From Granulicella sp. L56 (lineage in GTDB: Bacteria; Acidobacteriota; Terriglobia; Terriglobales; Acidobacteriaceae), in the NCBI RefSeq assembly GCF_009765835.1, contig NZ_LMUS01000001.1:1495559-1559558 (forward strand): a stretch of DNA of 64,000 nt. Direction: 5' to 3'. The number at the start of each line of letters is the position of its first letter. Position 1 is the stretch's first letter. Below are positions 27,101 through 35,270 of this stretch, piece by piece. The translations under genes and the position numbers were made by a program. The notes under the pieces are model-generated. The model did not search any database and had not been told where the DNA came from. It was given only the letters and a program-made list of their open reading frames with translations.

Positions 27101-27477
27101 CTGTCCTGCCTTCTCGGAAAAAATGAACTTCATTGGGTGGTACCAGCGCAGCGGCATCATCCGCGTTTACGCTTCACAACGTACTGCCTTGTTCAACCGA
27201 AATGAACATTACGCACCCCGTAGAACACCTGTCAACCAAAATGCGCTAACGGAACCGATAACGTAAATTCCAGAAAAACACAGACAAGCTACTCAAAACA
27301 ATATACTTAATAGTGAAAAACCATATTGTTTAGCGAAAACTAAAACGACCTGAAAATTGCTCAGAAGCGCATAAACTCCATCATGCTGTTTTGATGTGAA
27401 TAGAAAGTGAACAGCCAATGACGCCGCCATAAACATACGCAGCGCCCAGGTCCGGTTCACCAGATCATTATCACAAC
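27101..27477 (-). promoter_or_regulatory. 377-bp AT-rich promoter region of the second receptor gene
   Basis: No gene was found. CAACCGAAATG (27194-27204) recurs as CAACCAAAATG (27233-27243), 39 bases apart. AAACAATAT (27296-27304) and ATATTGTTT (27323-27331) form a perfect nine-base inverted repeat with an 18-base spacer. These are candidate regulator sites; no exact promoter is assigned. Confidence 0.4.
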
Positions 27478-28245
27478 TTAGGCAAATCGAGCGTCCACCG
27501 TCACCACGCCCCACTGACGATCCACCACCTCGCGATGCGCCGCCATCATCCATACAAAGTTCAGCTCACTGCCGGGGATCGCCACATTCGGGTGATATCC
27601 CTCCGGCAACAGCACGGCATCCCCATCGCGCACCACCTCCACCTCGGCGGCTGAGATCCCGTCCGTGTATACCAGTTGCAGCCCAAACGCAGGCTCCGGC
27701 ATATCGAAGAACACATAGATCTCCTCGAGCATCGCCGCATGTTCATGCGGAGGCCAGCTCGTCCAGTTGCCCGGCAGCGAACTCGTCACCCCCACCACCA
27801 ACCGCCCCGCCTGCACATTCGTCCCCAGCATGATATTGATCTCGCGCTTCGAGCTCTCATTGCCCGCCACAAAGTGCAGCTTCTCATTCGCCTTCACGCT
27901 GGCATAGGGGACGAACTGCACCGGGTACTCGCCCTCCACCACAGCAGAGCACTCCACCAAGTCGACCGCGGCAGTAGTCTCCACCGTCACCGGCAATCCC
28001 TTCGAAACATACAGAGCATCTTTCGCCCCCAGCTCAAAGTGCTGCTCTCCGACCGTAACCGTAGCCGCGCCGCTCAGGCATACCAGCCCCGTCTCCTGCC
28101 CGTCATTCGTAAATCTCACGCGGCTCTGCTCTGCATCCAGCCGAATCCGCCCATAGCTCATCTCCCGCATCGAGCTGTTGCTCGGAGAGATGAAGATGTT
28201 CCGCCCCTTCAAACCAGCCGTACCGCCAATCAAACGCTTCGACAT
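27478..28245 (-). CDS. iolB: IolB-family 5-deoxyglucuronate isomerase (KduI/IolB fold)
   Basis: 255 residues, close to the IolB length, start supported by AAGGACGAGG. It is a double-cupin protein; the C-terminal cupin holds WPPHEHAAMLEEIYVFF (H-x-H plus E metal ligands) and LLPEGYHPNVA (the fourth His). IolB converts 5-deoxyglucuronate to 5-dehydro-2-deoxygluconate in the myo-inositol pathway. The other iol genes are absent here, while the neighbour makes glucuronate, so this copy may isomerise a different uronate, as its relative KduI can. It lies 253 bases downstream of the miox gene on the same strand. Confidence 0.82.
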   Translation of the reverse strand: MSKRLIGGTAGLKGRNIFISPSNSSMREMSYGRIRLDAEQSRVRFTNDGQETGLVCLSGAATVTVGEQHFELGAKDALYVSKGLPVTVETTAAVDLVECSAVVEGEYPVQFVPYASVKANEKLHFVAGNESSKREINIMLGTNVQAGRLVVGVTSSLPGNWTSWPPHEHAAMLEEIYVFFDMPEPAFGLQLVYTDGISAAEVEVVRDGDAVLLPEGYHPNVAIPGSELNFVWMMAAHREVVDRQWGVVTVDARFA

Positions 28246-28317
28246 CGCCTCGTCCTTCTCCGGCTCTCGCCACTATCTCGTCTATACGTCATCTCAACCA
28301 AACCCAGCCACTAACTT

Positions 28318-28370
28318 ACGTCATCTCGACCGGAGCGAAGCGCAGTGGAGAGACCCCTGTATTCGCTGTT
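28318..28370 (+). repeat. Dispersed repeat family A, copy 3 (with a truncated copy just upstream)
   Basis: ACGTCATCTCGACCGGAGCG, AAGCGCAGTGGAGAGACCCC, TGTATTCGCTGTTGCTCTTGC. A partial copy, ACGTCATCTCAACC, starts at about 28286. Located between iolB and miox. Confidence 0.85.
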
Positions 28371-28428
28371 GCTCTTGCAGTTGTTTGTTCTTAACCCAAC
28401 CCGGCTCCAACAATCACCTGCAAAGGTC

Positions 28429-28469
28429 AAAAAAAATAGCCCCGAAAAAGCTCTCGCAATCTCGGGGCT
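28429..28469 (-). terminator. Rho-independent terminator of miox
   Basis: On the reverse strand AGCCCCGA pairs with TCGGGGCT (28438-28469) and is followed by A and a run of eight T (28436-28429). It ends the miox message, separating it from iolB. Confidence 0.8.
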
Positions 28470-28498
28470 GCTCAGTGAAAACTCGGGGAAGGTCTCCG

Positions 28499-29359
28499 TT
28501 ACCAGGCAATCTTCGCCGGAAAGAACTCGGCAAACAGATCGTCGTAGTAAGGCTTCAGCTCCTTCAGATTTGGCTTCGTATGTCCCTTCGAATACAGGTC
28601 ATACACGTTGAACTTGTTCACCCAATCAAACATCTTCACATCGTGGTCGCTCATCAGGTGGCGGTACGCGCCATGCCGGTGCGCCGCATAAAACGAGTGA
28701 TAGCGCAGCATGTAGAGCGACTCTTCGGGCATGTAGTTCTTCATCACTTCGCCGATATAGCCGTCGTGCCCAAACGACAGGTGCACCTTACTCAGTCCGC
28801 AGTTCGGCTCGTAGATGCCGTACTTCGTCTGATACAGCGCGTTGTTGATATCGGGGTTCGCCTTGAAGTACTGCGGAAAGACGATCTGGTCGGAGTAAGC
28901 GCAACCGACCGGGAACGTATCGCCCACCACGCCCCACTGCGGCTCGCCCCACAGGCACAGCACCTTGCCCAGATCGTGGATAAATCCTGTCAGCACAAAC
29001 CAGCGCGGATGCCCGTCCTTGCGAATTGCCTCCGACGTCTGCAGCAGATGCTCGATCTGCGTAAGATCGGTGTCCGGATCGCTATCGTCCACCAGCGTAT
29101 TCAGAAACTCCGCAGCCTCCCAGATGCTCTTCTCGCCTTTGTTCAAGCTGAAGTATTCCTTCTCCTTCGCCATCACATAGTCAAAGCTCTGGTGCAGGTG
29201 ATTCAGGCGATAGAACTCAGCGACACCGGGGGTCGCATGTTCGTCATACTGACGGAACTCGTCCTCGCTCTTGCCTTCCTGATAGCGCCCGGTTAAAAAT
29301 TCATCCCACTCATCCATGTCCTTCAGCGGGGCGTCGTTCGAGATTGCTGTCGTTGCCAT
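28499..29359 (-). CDS. myo-Inositol oxygenase (MIOX)
   Basis: 286 residues, full family length; AGAGGAA precedes the start. All metal ligands known from the animal enzyme are recognisable: His in HLLQTSEAIR, His-Asp in FIHDLGKVL, His in LSFGHDGYI, His in RYHSFYAAH and Asp in VYDLYSKG; GEPQWGVVGDTFPVGC is almost identical to eukaryotic MIOX. The non-heme di-iron enzyme oxidises myo-inositol to D-glucuronate. Bacterial copies are uncommon. It lies downstream of a LacI regulator and upstream of iolB. Confidence 0.93.
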   Translation of the reverse strand: MATTAISNDAPLKDMDEWDEFLTGRYQEGKSEDEFRQYDEHATPGVAEFYRLNHLHQSFDYVMAKEKEYFSLNKGEKSIWEAAEFLNTLVDDSDPDTDLTQIEHLLQTSEAIRKDGHPRWFVLTGFIHDLGKVLCLWGEPQWGVVGDTFPVGCAYSDQIVFPQYFKANPDINNALYQTKYGIYEPNCGLSKVHLSFGHDGYIGEVMKNYMPEESLYMLRYHSFYAAHRHGAYRHLMSDHDVKMFDWVNKFNVYDLYSKGHTKPNLKELKPYYDDLFAEFFPAKIAW

Positions 29360-29397
29360 AGGAATTTCCTCTTCGGCGCGAAAAATCCGCGGCTCGC

Positions 29398-29413
29398 GTT
29401 ACCGCTAACTATA
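29398..29413. promoter_or_regulatory. miox promoter -10 box overlapped by a LacI-type operator
   Basis: On the reverse strand TATAGT (29413-29408) is a fair -10 box 49 bases before the start codon. GTTACCGCTAAC (29398-29409) is a CG-centred near-palindrome overlapping it, of the kind bound by LacI-family proteins; a LacI gene is directly upstream. A similar site, GTAAGCGGTTAC, lies at 32388-32399. Confidence 0.4.
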
Positions 29414-29454
29414 GTAGCCCTGAAAATGCCGCGATGGCAAGTGGAATCTTCTAC

Positions 29455-30477
29455 TTATTTCACAGCGGCAGCGCCAACGGAAGACTGCCGCACCACGAGC
29501 GTCGACTCCAGCAGAACGCTGCGCGGCGACTGCTCCGGCTTGGCCGACAGATCCAGCGCAAACTCTCCCGCCACCCGTCCCAGCTCAGAGGTCCCATGGT
29601 CGATCGAGCTCAGCGGCACCCTCAGATAATCCGCATAGCGCAGGTTTCCGCAGCCAATAAACGCAATGTCCTCAGGCACCCGCAACCCTGCCTGCAGCGT
29701 CGCTTCAATCGCTCCGATAGCGGTCAGGTCGTTGTAGCAGAACACCGCATCCGGACGAGGGCTCAGCCGCAGAAGCTCCTGCATCGCCTGAAACCCCGCA
29801 GTATCGCCCGCCTCTTCCACTCGCTCCCGCACCAGAACATAGCTCTCCGGCACGATCAGCCGATGCTCCGCCATCACACTCCGATAGCCGCGCAGACGGT
29901 CGAACGAAGGACTGGTGTTCTTCCCGCCGATATGTGCAATACGCTTCCGCCCAATCTCGATCAGGTGCCGCGTAGCCATCTCGCCAACCTTCACATCGTC
30001 CGTCCCGACAAAGTGCGCCGCCAGATGAGGAAAGTTCCGGTCAAACAGCAGGTACGGAGTCCGTACATCTCCCAGCTCATAAAAATTACGCAGGCTCGCC
30101 TGGCACGATGCGATCAGTAGAACATCGATTCCCCGGCTCAGCAGCGTCCGAATCTCCTGCTGCTCCACCTCGGGGTCTTCCTCCGACGAAGCCAGAATCA
30201 AAGCCCGCTTGCTCGTTCGCAAAACGCCGCTCAGAGACTTGGCAAACTCGGCAAAGAACGGATGCACCAGGTCCGGCACCACCAGCCCCACGGTATAGGT
30301 GCGCCCGCTGGCCAGCCCCCGCGCCATCATGTTGGGCTGATAGTTCAGCTCCTTCATGCGCTTCAACACCCGTTTCCGCGTCTCTTCTCCGATATCGGCA
30401 TTGCCCCGCAACACCTTCGACACGGTTACGACCGACACTCCCAAATCACGCGCAATATCTTTCAGCCTTACAGCCAT
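29455..30477 (-). CDS. LacI-family transcriptional regulator, probable regulator of the inositol locus
   Basis: 340 residues; AGGAG lies six bases before the start. The LacI helix-turn-helix is at the N-terminus (LKDIARDLGVSVVTVSKVLRG), the hinge helix at about 50-58 (NMMARGLASG), and the periplasmic-binding-like effector domain follows (TYTVGLVVPDLVHPFF, PDAVFCYNDLTAIGAIEA, IAFIGCGN). It probably represses miox and possibly the other island genes and responds to a sugar, polyol or uronate. It lies 95 bases upstream of miox on the same strand. Confidence 0.9.
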   Translation of the reverse strand: MAVRLKDIARDLGVSVVTVSKVLRGNADIGEETRKRVLKRMKELNYQPNMMARGLASGRTYTVGLVVPDLVHPFFAEFAKSLSGVLRTSKRALILASSEEDPEVEQQEIRTLLSRGIDVLLIASCQASLRNFYELGDVRTPYLLFDRNFPHLAAHFVGTDDVKVGEMATRHLIEIGRKRIAHIGGKNTSPSFDRLRGYRSVMAEHRLIVPESYVLVRERVEEAGDTAGFQAMQELLRLSPRPDAVFCYNDLTAIGAIEATLQAGLRVPEDIAFIGCGNLRYADYLRVPLSSIDHGTSELGRVAGEFALDLSAKPEQSPRSVLLESTLVVRQSSVGAAAVK

Positions 30478-30624
30478 GTCCGCTCCTGAAACTTCTCCAC
30501 ACCTGAAGCATACCCAAACTCAGCCATCCTGAACGATCTCAGGTCAAAACCAAACCACCTACCCGCATTTGCCGCTGCATTTGCTCTCGCCGTTGCAATT
30601 GCTCTTGCGGTTGCCCTTGCCTCT

Positions 30625-30700
30625 AGGTACGCCAAGGCTTCAGCCTTGGCTCTCTAATACTCAGCAGAGGAAAAGGGCTTTAGCCCCTGGGGCACGCCTT
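30625..30700. repeat. Dispersed hairpin repeat family B, copy 1
   Basis: GCCAAGGCTTCAGCCTTGGC (30631-30650) and GGGCTTTAGCCC (30675-30686) are two short hairpins with TTCA or TTTA loops. The preceding 60 bases are a degenerate TTGC-rich tract. A related element is at 58755-58835. Confidence 0.65.
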
Positions 30701-30721
30701 CCTCCCCATCGACTCCAAACC

Positions 30722-31975
30722 CTAAGAAAACCGAGTCCTTCTCCACAAGCTCCAGGTCCCCACAATCAAGCTCAGCAGCAACACCGCACCCAGGGCAGCA
30801 ATCCAGCGAACATTCATCGCCAGCGGAGGCACGACCGCCCTCACTCCAAGCCAGATAAACACGCCTGTAGCCGCGGCAATGATCGCATAGTCCCACCAAC
30901 GCCGCTTCTCGTTGCGCGTGTTGAACTCTTCGCCGGCCATCGCCATCATCGTCCGGTTATAGTCCAGCCCATAGCGCTCGCACTCCCGCAGCACCGCCTC
31001 ATTGGTCGAGGTCTGCTCCTTCGCCGACGCCACCGCCGTACTGATCGCCAGCGCCCCCAGAATCATCACCACCGATCCCGTCACCACCAGCAGCTTATGC
31101 CGATGGTCCGCCGCCGCCAGCTCCCCAAACACCAGCGCTCCCCACGCCAATCCCCAAAGCTGGTTCGTGTTCGAAAGCGGAATCCCCCGGCCAATGCCGA
31201 CATACTTCGTAGCAAACTGCTGAAACAAATCGCCAATCACCCAAACAAAACCACCCAGAAACAGCCAGAAGACCATTCCCCGCAGATGGAACAACTGGAA
31301 CGAGGGCGAGTGCAGTCCGCCATCGAGCGCCAGCGTCAGCGCAAACACCGTGCTCAGCTCCCCCACCGTAAAGGCCGTCACAAACGACAGCGGATTCATG
31401 CCGCTCAGATAAGCCTTCCGGTAAGGAACATACATCGTCCCCCACATCAAACTCGCACCAGCGGCAGCTAATATCCCTCCCACCGCATTGTGGCCGGTCG
31501 CCGTCCCGCCATGTAGCGTGCTGAAGCCCAGCATCACCGCCGCAGCCACAATGGCCGCGGTCCCCAGCACCACCTTGCCGATGTTCTTCGCGCTCGCTCC
31601 TTCAAGCTCGCGGAACAGCAGCCGTCCCCACAAAAGCCCGATCAGCGAGTTCGTATTCCACAGCGGAAACGCCACCGCCAGCCCCACATCGCGAATCGCA
31701 AACACCGTCAGCGTATTCGCCACCGCCCACAGCGCCCCAGCCAGCAGCGCCCAAACGATCAGGTGCTTCTTCGCAAACAGATCGGCGAAGACGTAGCTCG
31801 TTCCCTTCAGCAGCGTCGGAAACGTCCACCGCGCCGTAAACACCCCCGCCACCATGCACAGCGAGATCGCAAACGGGGAGAACCCCGCGTTCACCAGCTT
31901 CGTCGGGGCCTCCGCCGCGCCCAGCCACACTCCCGCCGTCAGCCCGCAGACCACGCCCAGGCCATGCAGCGACAT
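30722..31975 (-). CDS. DMT-superfamily sugar permease (GRP/RhaT-like)
   Basis: 417 residues from ATG 31975; an upstream TTG-started extension is hydrophilic and unlikely. Ten transmembrane helices are visible, beginning GLGVVCGLTAGVWLGAAEAPTKL; VAFPLWNTNSLIGLLWG and GIPLSNTNQLWGLAWGALVFGE are the duplicated Asn-rich motifs of the glucose/ribose porter (GRP) and RhaT group. A cytoplasmic loop of about 55 residues precedes the last two helices. It would bring a sugar or polyol across the inner membrane; inositol or uronate is a reasonable guess from context. Confidence 0.8.
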   Translation of the reverse strand: MSLHGLGVVCGLTAGVWLGAAEAPTKLVNAGFSPFAISLCMVAGVFTARWTFPTLLKGTSYVFADLFAKKHLIVWALLAGALWAVANTLTVFAIRDVGLAVAFPLWNTNSLIGLLWGRLLFRELEGASAKNIGKVVLGTAAIVAAAVMLGFSTLHGGTATGHNAVGGILAAAGASLMWGTMYVPYRKAYLSGMNPLSFVTAFTVGELSTVFALTLALDGGLHSPSFQLFHLRGMVFWLFLGGFVWVIGDLFQQFATKYVGIGRGIPLSNTNQLWGLAWGALVFGELAAADHRHKLLVVTGSVVMILGALAISTAVASAKEQTSTNEAVLRECERYGLDYNRTMMAMAGEEFNTRNEKRRWWDYAIIAAATGVFIWLGVRAVVPPLAMNVRWIAALGAVLLLSLIVGTWSLWRRTRFS

Positions 31976-32065
31976 CCCATCTTTTTGCCTCTTGGTTACC
32001 ACGCTTCCCACACACTTCTCCACGTTCAATTGAGCATCTTTTACAAAAATGGCCGGGACTTTTAT

Positions 32066-32218
32066 CTAGTGCAGCGCCACCAGCAGGGCAATCCCGGCGA
32101 GCAGTACAAAAAACGGCACCAGAAAGTGACTATCGGTCACAATCGTCCTCACGCCGCGCCAAAAACCCATCGCAAAACCCTCCACCTTCGAACCTGCCTG
32201 AAAACTCGAACCAGCCAT
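32066..32218 (-). CDS. Small single-pass membrane protein
   Basis: A 50-codon frame on the reverse strand starting MAGSSFQAGSKVEG and ending with the hydrophobic FLVPFFVLLAGIALLVALH. An internal ATG at 32170 has GGAGG seven bases upstream and would give a 34-residue protein, MGFWRGVRTIVTDS plus the membrane helix; this is the likelier start. The frame ends 91 bases before the permease start on the same strand, so both may share a transcript, and it could be an accessory peptide of the permease. I recognise no family. Confidence 0.5.
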   Translation of the reverse strand: MAGSSFQAGSKVEGFAMGFWRGVRTIVTDSHFLVPFFVLLAGIALLVALH

Positions 32219-32232
32219 CAAAACCTATAGAA

Positions 32233-32300
32233 ACGTCATCTCTACCGGAGCCACGCGGCGTCGTCCTGCGGCGCAGCGGAGACCCCTGTATTTCGCCGTT
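32233..32300 (+). repeat. Dispersed repeat family A, copy 4 (with insertion)
   Basis: ACGTCATCTCTACCGGAGCC opens and GCGCAGCGGAGACCCCTG, TATTTCGCCGTT closes the copy; about 20 GC-rich bases are inserted in the middle. Confidence 0.75.
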
Positions 32301-32515
32301 CTTCTTGCCGTCGCCAGTTCTTTCTCCGGATGCACAATCTGCCACCGGCACTGTCAAAACAATCCCCTGCCTCAAACTAGCCAATAAGTAAGCGGTTACG
32401 TTGCAGCCAACGTACATGCCACAGCAAAGCATGTCAATAGAGCTTCACGCATATCCCAATGAGCAGAAGGCTTTGTTATCTAGCCCGCCCCGAAGCTTAC
32501 CCTAACCATAAATGC

Positions 32516-32571
32516 ACGTCATCTTGACCGGGGCGCAGCGCGCAGTGGAGAGACCCCCGTATTTCGCCGTT
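32516..32571 (+). repeat. Dispersed repeat family A, copy 5
   Basis: ACGTCATCTTGACCGGGGCG, CAGCGCGCAGTGGAGAGACC, CCCGTATTTCGCCGTT. Located downstream of the bamD-like gene, inverted relative to its transcription. Confidence 0.82.
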
Positions 32572-32605
32572 CCCTGCACGATTCTCCAAACCCAGCCCCC
32601 ACAGA

Positions 32606-32632
32606 AAAGCCCTGGAGATCATCCAGGGCTTT
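32606..32632 (-). terminator. Rho-independent terminator of the bamD-like gene
   Basis: AAAGCCCTGG and CCAGGGCTTT form ten pairs around a seven-base loop; on the reverse strand the 3' arm ends in TTTT. It lies 24 bases after the stop codon. Confidence 0.8.
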
Positions 32633-32655
32633 CTCTGCTGCTACTTCATCAACTC

Positions 32656-34374
32656 CTAGAAAGGATTGAGCTTGTCCAGACCCTTCTTCTTCTTGTGCTT
32701 GCTCGACGACTCATCTGACTTGTCGAACCCAGGCTTCGTCTTCTTCCCCTTAGCGTTCGGGGCCTGCGCCGCGGGCTGCGTTCCCGGCTTGATGTCGTTC
32801 GCTTGCATCGGAGAATCCCCGGCCTTCTCGATCGCAGGCAGAGGTGTATTGTTCGTCGGCCCTACCGCCTTCAACCCGCCATCCGGCTTCGGGGCCGAGG
32901 AAGGCGAAACAATCTCCACGCCCATCGAATCTGAGGCAGTTCCCGACGATGTATTGCTGGTCGCCCCCGGAACGCTCGTCTGCACCGCAGAGCCGTTGTC
33001 CGCACCCGGAGCAGCCGTAGGAACATCATGGAACGCCAGCGGAGCAGCCGGTGCCGCAGGGGCTACAGCCTCATCCGCCGGTGCAGCATCGGTCGTCGCA
33101 GCCGACGCCGGCTTGGCCGCCGGGGTCGTCGCGGTCTCAGGATGCATCGAGGTATTGAAGTCCGAGATAATCTTGCGCGTAACATCCGGAGCCAAAGTCG
33201 CCTTGGGATCGGTCAGCGACGGATCGCCGGCATGGGCCGCCATCACCGTATCCGGCGTATGCATTACCAGCAGCCTGGCCCGTTCTTTCAGGTTGTAGCC
33301 CGAGCGGCTGTTCTCCAACGCCTCGCTCGCCGCCACCTGCTCCGCCGTAGGCTTCGGAATCGGCAGCTCCATCGCCGCCAGCCGGTCGCGTGCATCTTCT
33401 ACGTGCGGCGAAGCCGAGTGCTCAAGCACCACCTTGCGATAAGCATCTGCCGCCTGGTCGTCATAAATATGTTCCAGCCGTGCCTTCGCGGCCTCGGGCA
33501 GACGGATCGAGCGGACGTACTTCGCCTCAGCCTCGTAAGCGTCTCCCAGTCCCACCAGCACATCGTCCATGTGGCTGTACTCGGGATACGTGTCCACCAC
33601 CGTCTGATAGCGGGCGATCGTCGCAGGCCACGCAGCACGGGAAGCGTAAAAATCTCCAATCTCCGCCTCGCGCTCCGCCATCACCTCCTGCACCTCGCGC
33701 AGACGCTGCCTGGCCTGAGGCACCAGCGCCGACTCCGGGAACTGCTGCAGCATCAGCCGGTACTCTTCCTCGGCATGGGTGGCGTTCGTATAGTCACGGT
33801 CCGGTTTGTCCATCTGCCGGAAATAGATATCGCCCACGCGCATCTGCGCCTCGGCGGCCTCAGGAGCGTTGGGGAAGAAGGTGATGAAGTCCTTGTACTC
33901 ACTCTCGGCCTGCATCAATGCCGCCGTGCCGCCCTCCTTGTACCAGCTATCGGCAATCGCCAGCTTCGCCCGCATCTGATACTGCGAATCGGGATAGGTA
34001 TTCAACAACGTCTGCAGGTCCAGTCGGGCTACGTCGAAGTGCCCCTTCTTGGTCGCAATCACAGCCTTGTCATAGAGCGCCTTATCGGGCAACTTCGCGT
34101 CCTGCTCCGCAATCGGAGTGAGCGCCTTCTGCTTCCGCAGCTCTTTCTTGGTGTCCTTCGACACCACGACCTTTTCCTTCTTCTCCTTGGGCTTCTTGCT
34201 GTCCGAGGCCGACAGCGTCACGCTCTCCTGCTGCTGCCCATTGGCGTCGGTCGTCGTCTGCGACGAGCCCGTCACCTGTGCCCCTGCAACCATTGAAGAC
34301 GTCAGTAATACCGCTACCGCCACCCCGGCCAGCGCACTGGCCTTCAAACTTGGAAAAAAGGAACGCTCACTCAT
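32656..34374 (-). CDS. BamD-like TPR protein with long low-complexity C-terminus
   Basis: 572 residues from ATG 34374 (MSERSFFPSL). A signal peptide ends VAGAQVTG. A lysine-rich stretch (SKKPKEKKEKVVVSKDTKKELRK, about 60-85) is followed by TPR-like repeats of the BamD/YfiO type at about 100-350 (LYDKAVIATKKGHFDVARLDL, YPDSQYQMRAKLAIADSWY, AQMRVGDIYFRQM). The last 200 residues are Ala/Pro/Ser-rich and end in a basic stretch. BamD is an outer-membrane lipoprotein of the beta-barrel assembly machine; this protein has no lipobox Cys at the cleavage site and is about twice as long as BamD. Last gene of an apparent operon with rpe and the UvrC-like gene. Confidence 0.75.
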   Translation of the reverse strand: MSERSFFPSLKASALAGVAVAVLLTSSMVAGAQVTGSSQTTTDANGQQQESVTLSASDSKKPKEKKEKVVVSKDTKKELRKQKALTPIAEQDAKLPDKALYDKAVIATKKGHFDVARLDLQTLLNTYPDSQYQMRAKLAIADSWYKEGGTAALMQAESEYKDFITFFPNAPEAAEAQMRVGDIYFRQMDKPDRDYTNATHAEEEYRLMLQQFPESALVPQARQRLREVQEVMAEREAEIGDFYASRAAWPATIARYQTVVDTYPEYSHMDDVLVGLGDAYEAEAKYVRSIRLPEAAKARLEHIYDDQAADAYRKVVLEHSASPHVEDARDRLAAMELPIPKPTAEQVAASEALENSRSGYNLKERARLLVMHTPDTVMAAHAGDPSLTDPKATLAPDVTRKIISDFNTSMHPETATTPAAKPASAATTDAAPADEAVAPAAPAAPLAFHDVPTAAPGADNGSAVQTSVPGATSNTSSGTASDSMGVEIVSPSSAPKPDGGLKAVGPTNNTPLPAIEKAGDSPMQANDIKPGTQPAAQAPNAKGKKTKPGFDKSDESSSKHKKKKGLDKLNPF

Positions 34375-34464
34375 CCTGCGGTGTACCCCATAAGCCTCGC
34401 GCATCGGCGCACAGGCTGCCTTCTATTCTAGTCTTTCCTGTCAGCCTTGTCCCTTAGGTCGTGG

Positions 34465-35139
34465 CTAGTTTTGTTTCGGCGCGGCCGCACGGGCTACCTT
34501 CAAAAACTTCCGCGCATTCTGCTCCGTCTTCTTCGGGCTGAAGATGGCCGAGCCAGCCACCAGCATATCCGCTCCTGCGTCGACCACGCGGGCCACCGTA
34601 TCGAGAGCAACGCCGCCATCCACCTCGATGCGGAAACCTAATCCCATCTCCTTGCGCACCGCGGCCAGATACGCAATCTTTTCGAGCGCCAGCGGCAGAA
34701 ACTTCTGCCCACCAAACCCCGGATTCACGCTCATCACCAGCACATAGTGCACCATCGGCAGCACTTCGATCAACGTATCCACAGGCGTCGCCGGATTGAT
34801 CACGACTCCCGGCTTCATCCCATGCTGTTCAATCAGTTGCAGCGTCCGATGCAGATGCCGGCAAACCTCCTGCTGCACGCTCACCATGTTCGCCCCCGCC
34901 TCGGCAAAGGCCGGAATGAACGCATCCGGATTCTCGACCATCAGATGGCAGTCCAGCGGCAGCTTCGTCACCCGCCGCAACGACTGCACCATCGGCGGCC
35001 CAAACGTAATATTCGGCACGAAATGCCCATCCATCACATCCACATGGACGATGGTCCCGCCACCCCGCTCCGCCGCCGCCACTTCATCGGCCAGGTGCGC
35101 AAAGTCAGACGCCAATATCGAAAATGCCAGTTCAATCAA
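34465..35139 (-). CDS. rpe: Ribulose-phosphate 3-epimerase
   Basis: 224 residues from a TTG at 35139 with AGGAG ten bases upstream; the longer frame adds a sequence foreign to the family. The start reads as (M)IELAFSILASDF. Active-site blocks: HVDVMDGHFVPNITFGP (Asp and metal-binding His), CHLMVENPD, VMSVNPGFGGQKF and IEVDGGV. Interconverts ribulose-5-phosphate and xylulose-5-phosphate in the pentose phosphate pathway. Confidence 0.93.
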   Translation of the reverse strand: MIELAFSILASDFAHLADEVAAAERGGGTIVHVDVMDGHFVPNITFGPPMVQSLRRVTKLPLDCHLMVENPDAFIPAFAEAGANMVSVQQEVCRHLHRTLQLIEQHGMKPGVVINPATPVDTLIEVLPMVHYVLVMSVNPGFGGQKFLPLALEKIAYLAAVRKEMGLGFRIEVDGGVALDTVARVVDAGADMLVAGSAIFSPKKTEQNARKFLKVARAAAPKQN

Positions 35140-35270
35140 AAGGAATTCGCTCCTGCCAGCCAGTTTACCAGCGCCACCGCAATCTGCTTCTCCATCATGC
35201 TCCTCAACAAACCGGGTGCCCCATGTCCCGATTCTGGGACATGGGTTTCCACTCAACCCCCGAGACTCCT

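Larger units (their letters stand above)
32219..32655. other. 437-bp intergenic region with two repeat copies, operator-like site and terminator
   Basis: No gene was found. It holds repeat copies 4 and 5 of family A, the near-palindrome GTAAGCGGTTAC (32388-32399) that resembles the site at the miox promoter, and the terminator of the bamD-like gene. The part at about 32300-32420 should carry the promoter for the leftward permease unit. Confidence 0.5.

Noticed and set aside
32130..32432. 100-codon reverse frame crossing the repeat-rich gap
   Set aside because: It spans a family A repeat and conflicts with the better supported small membrane protein.
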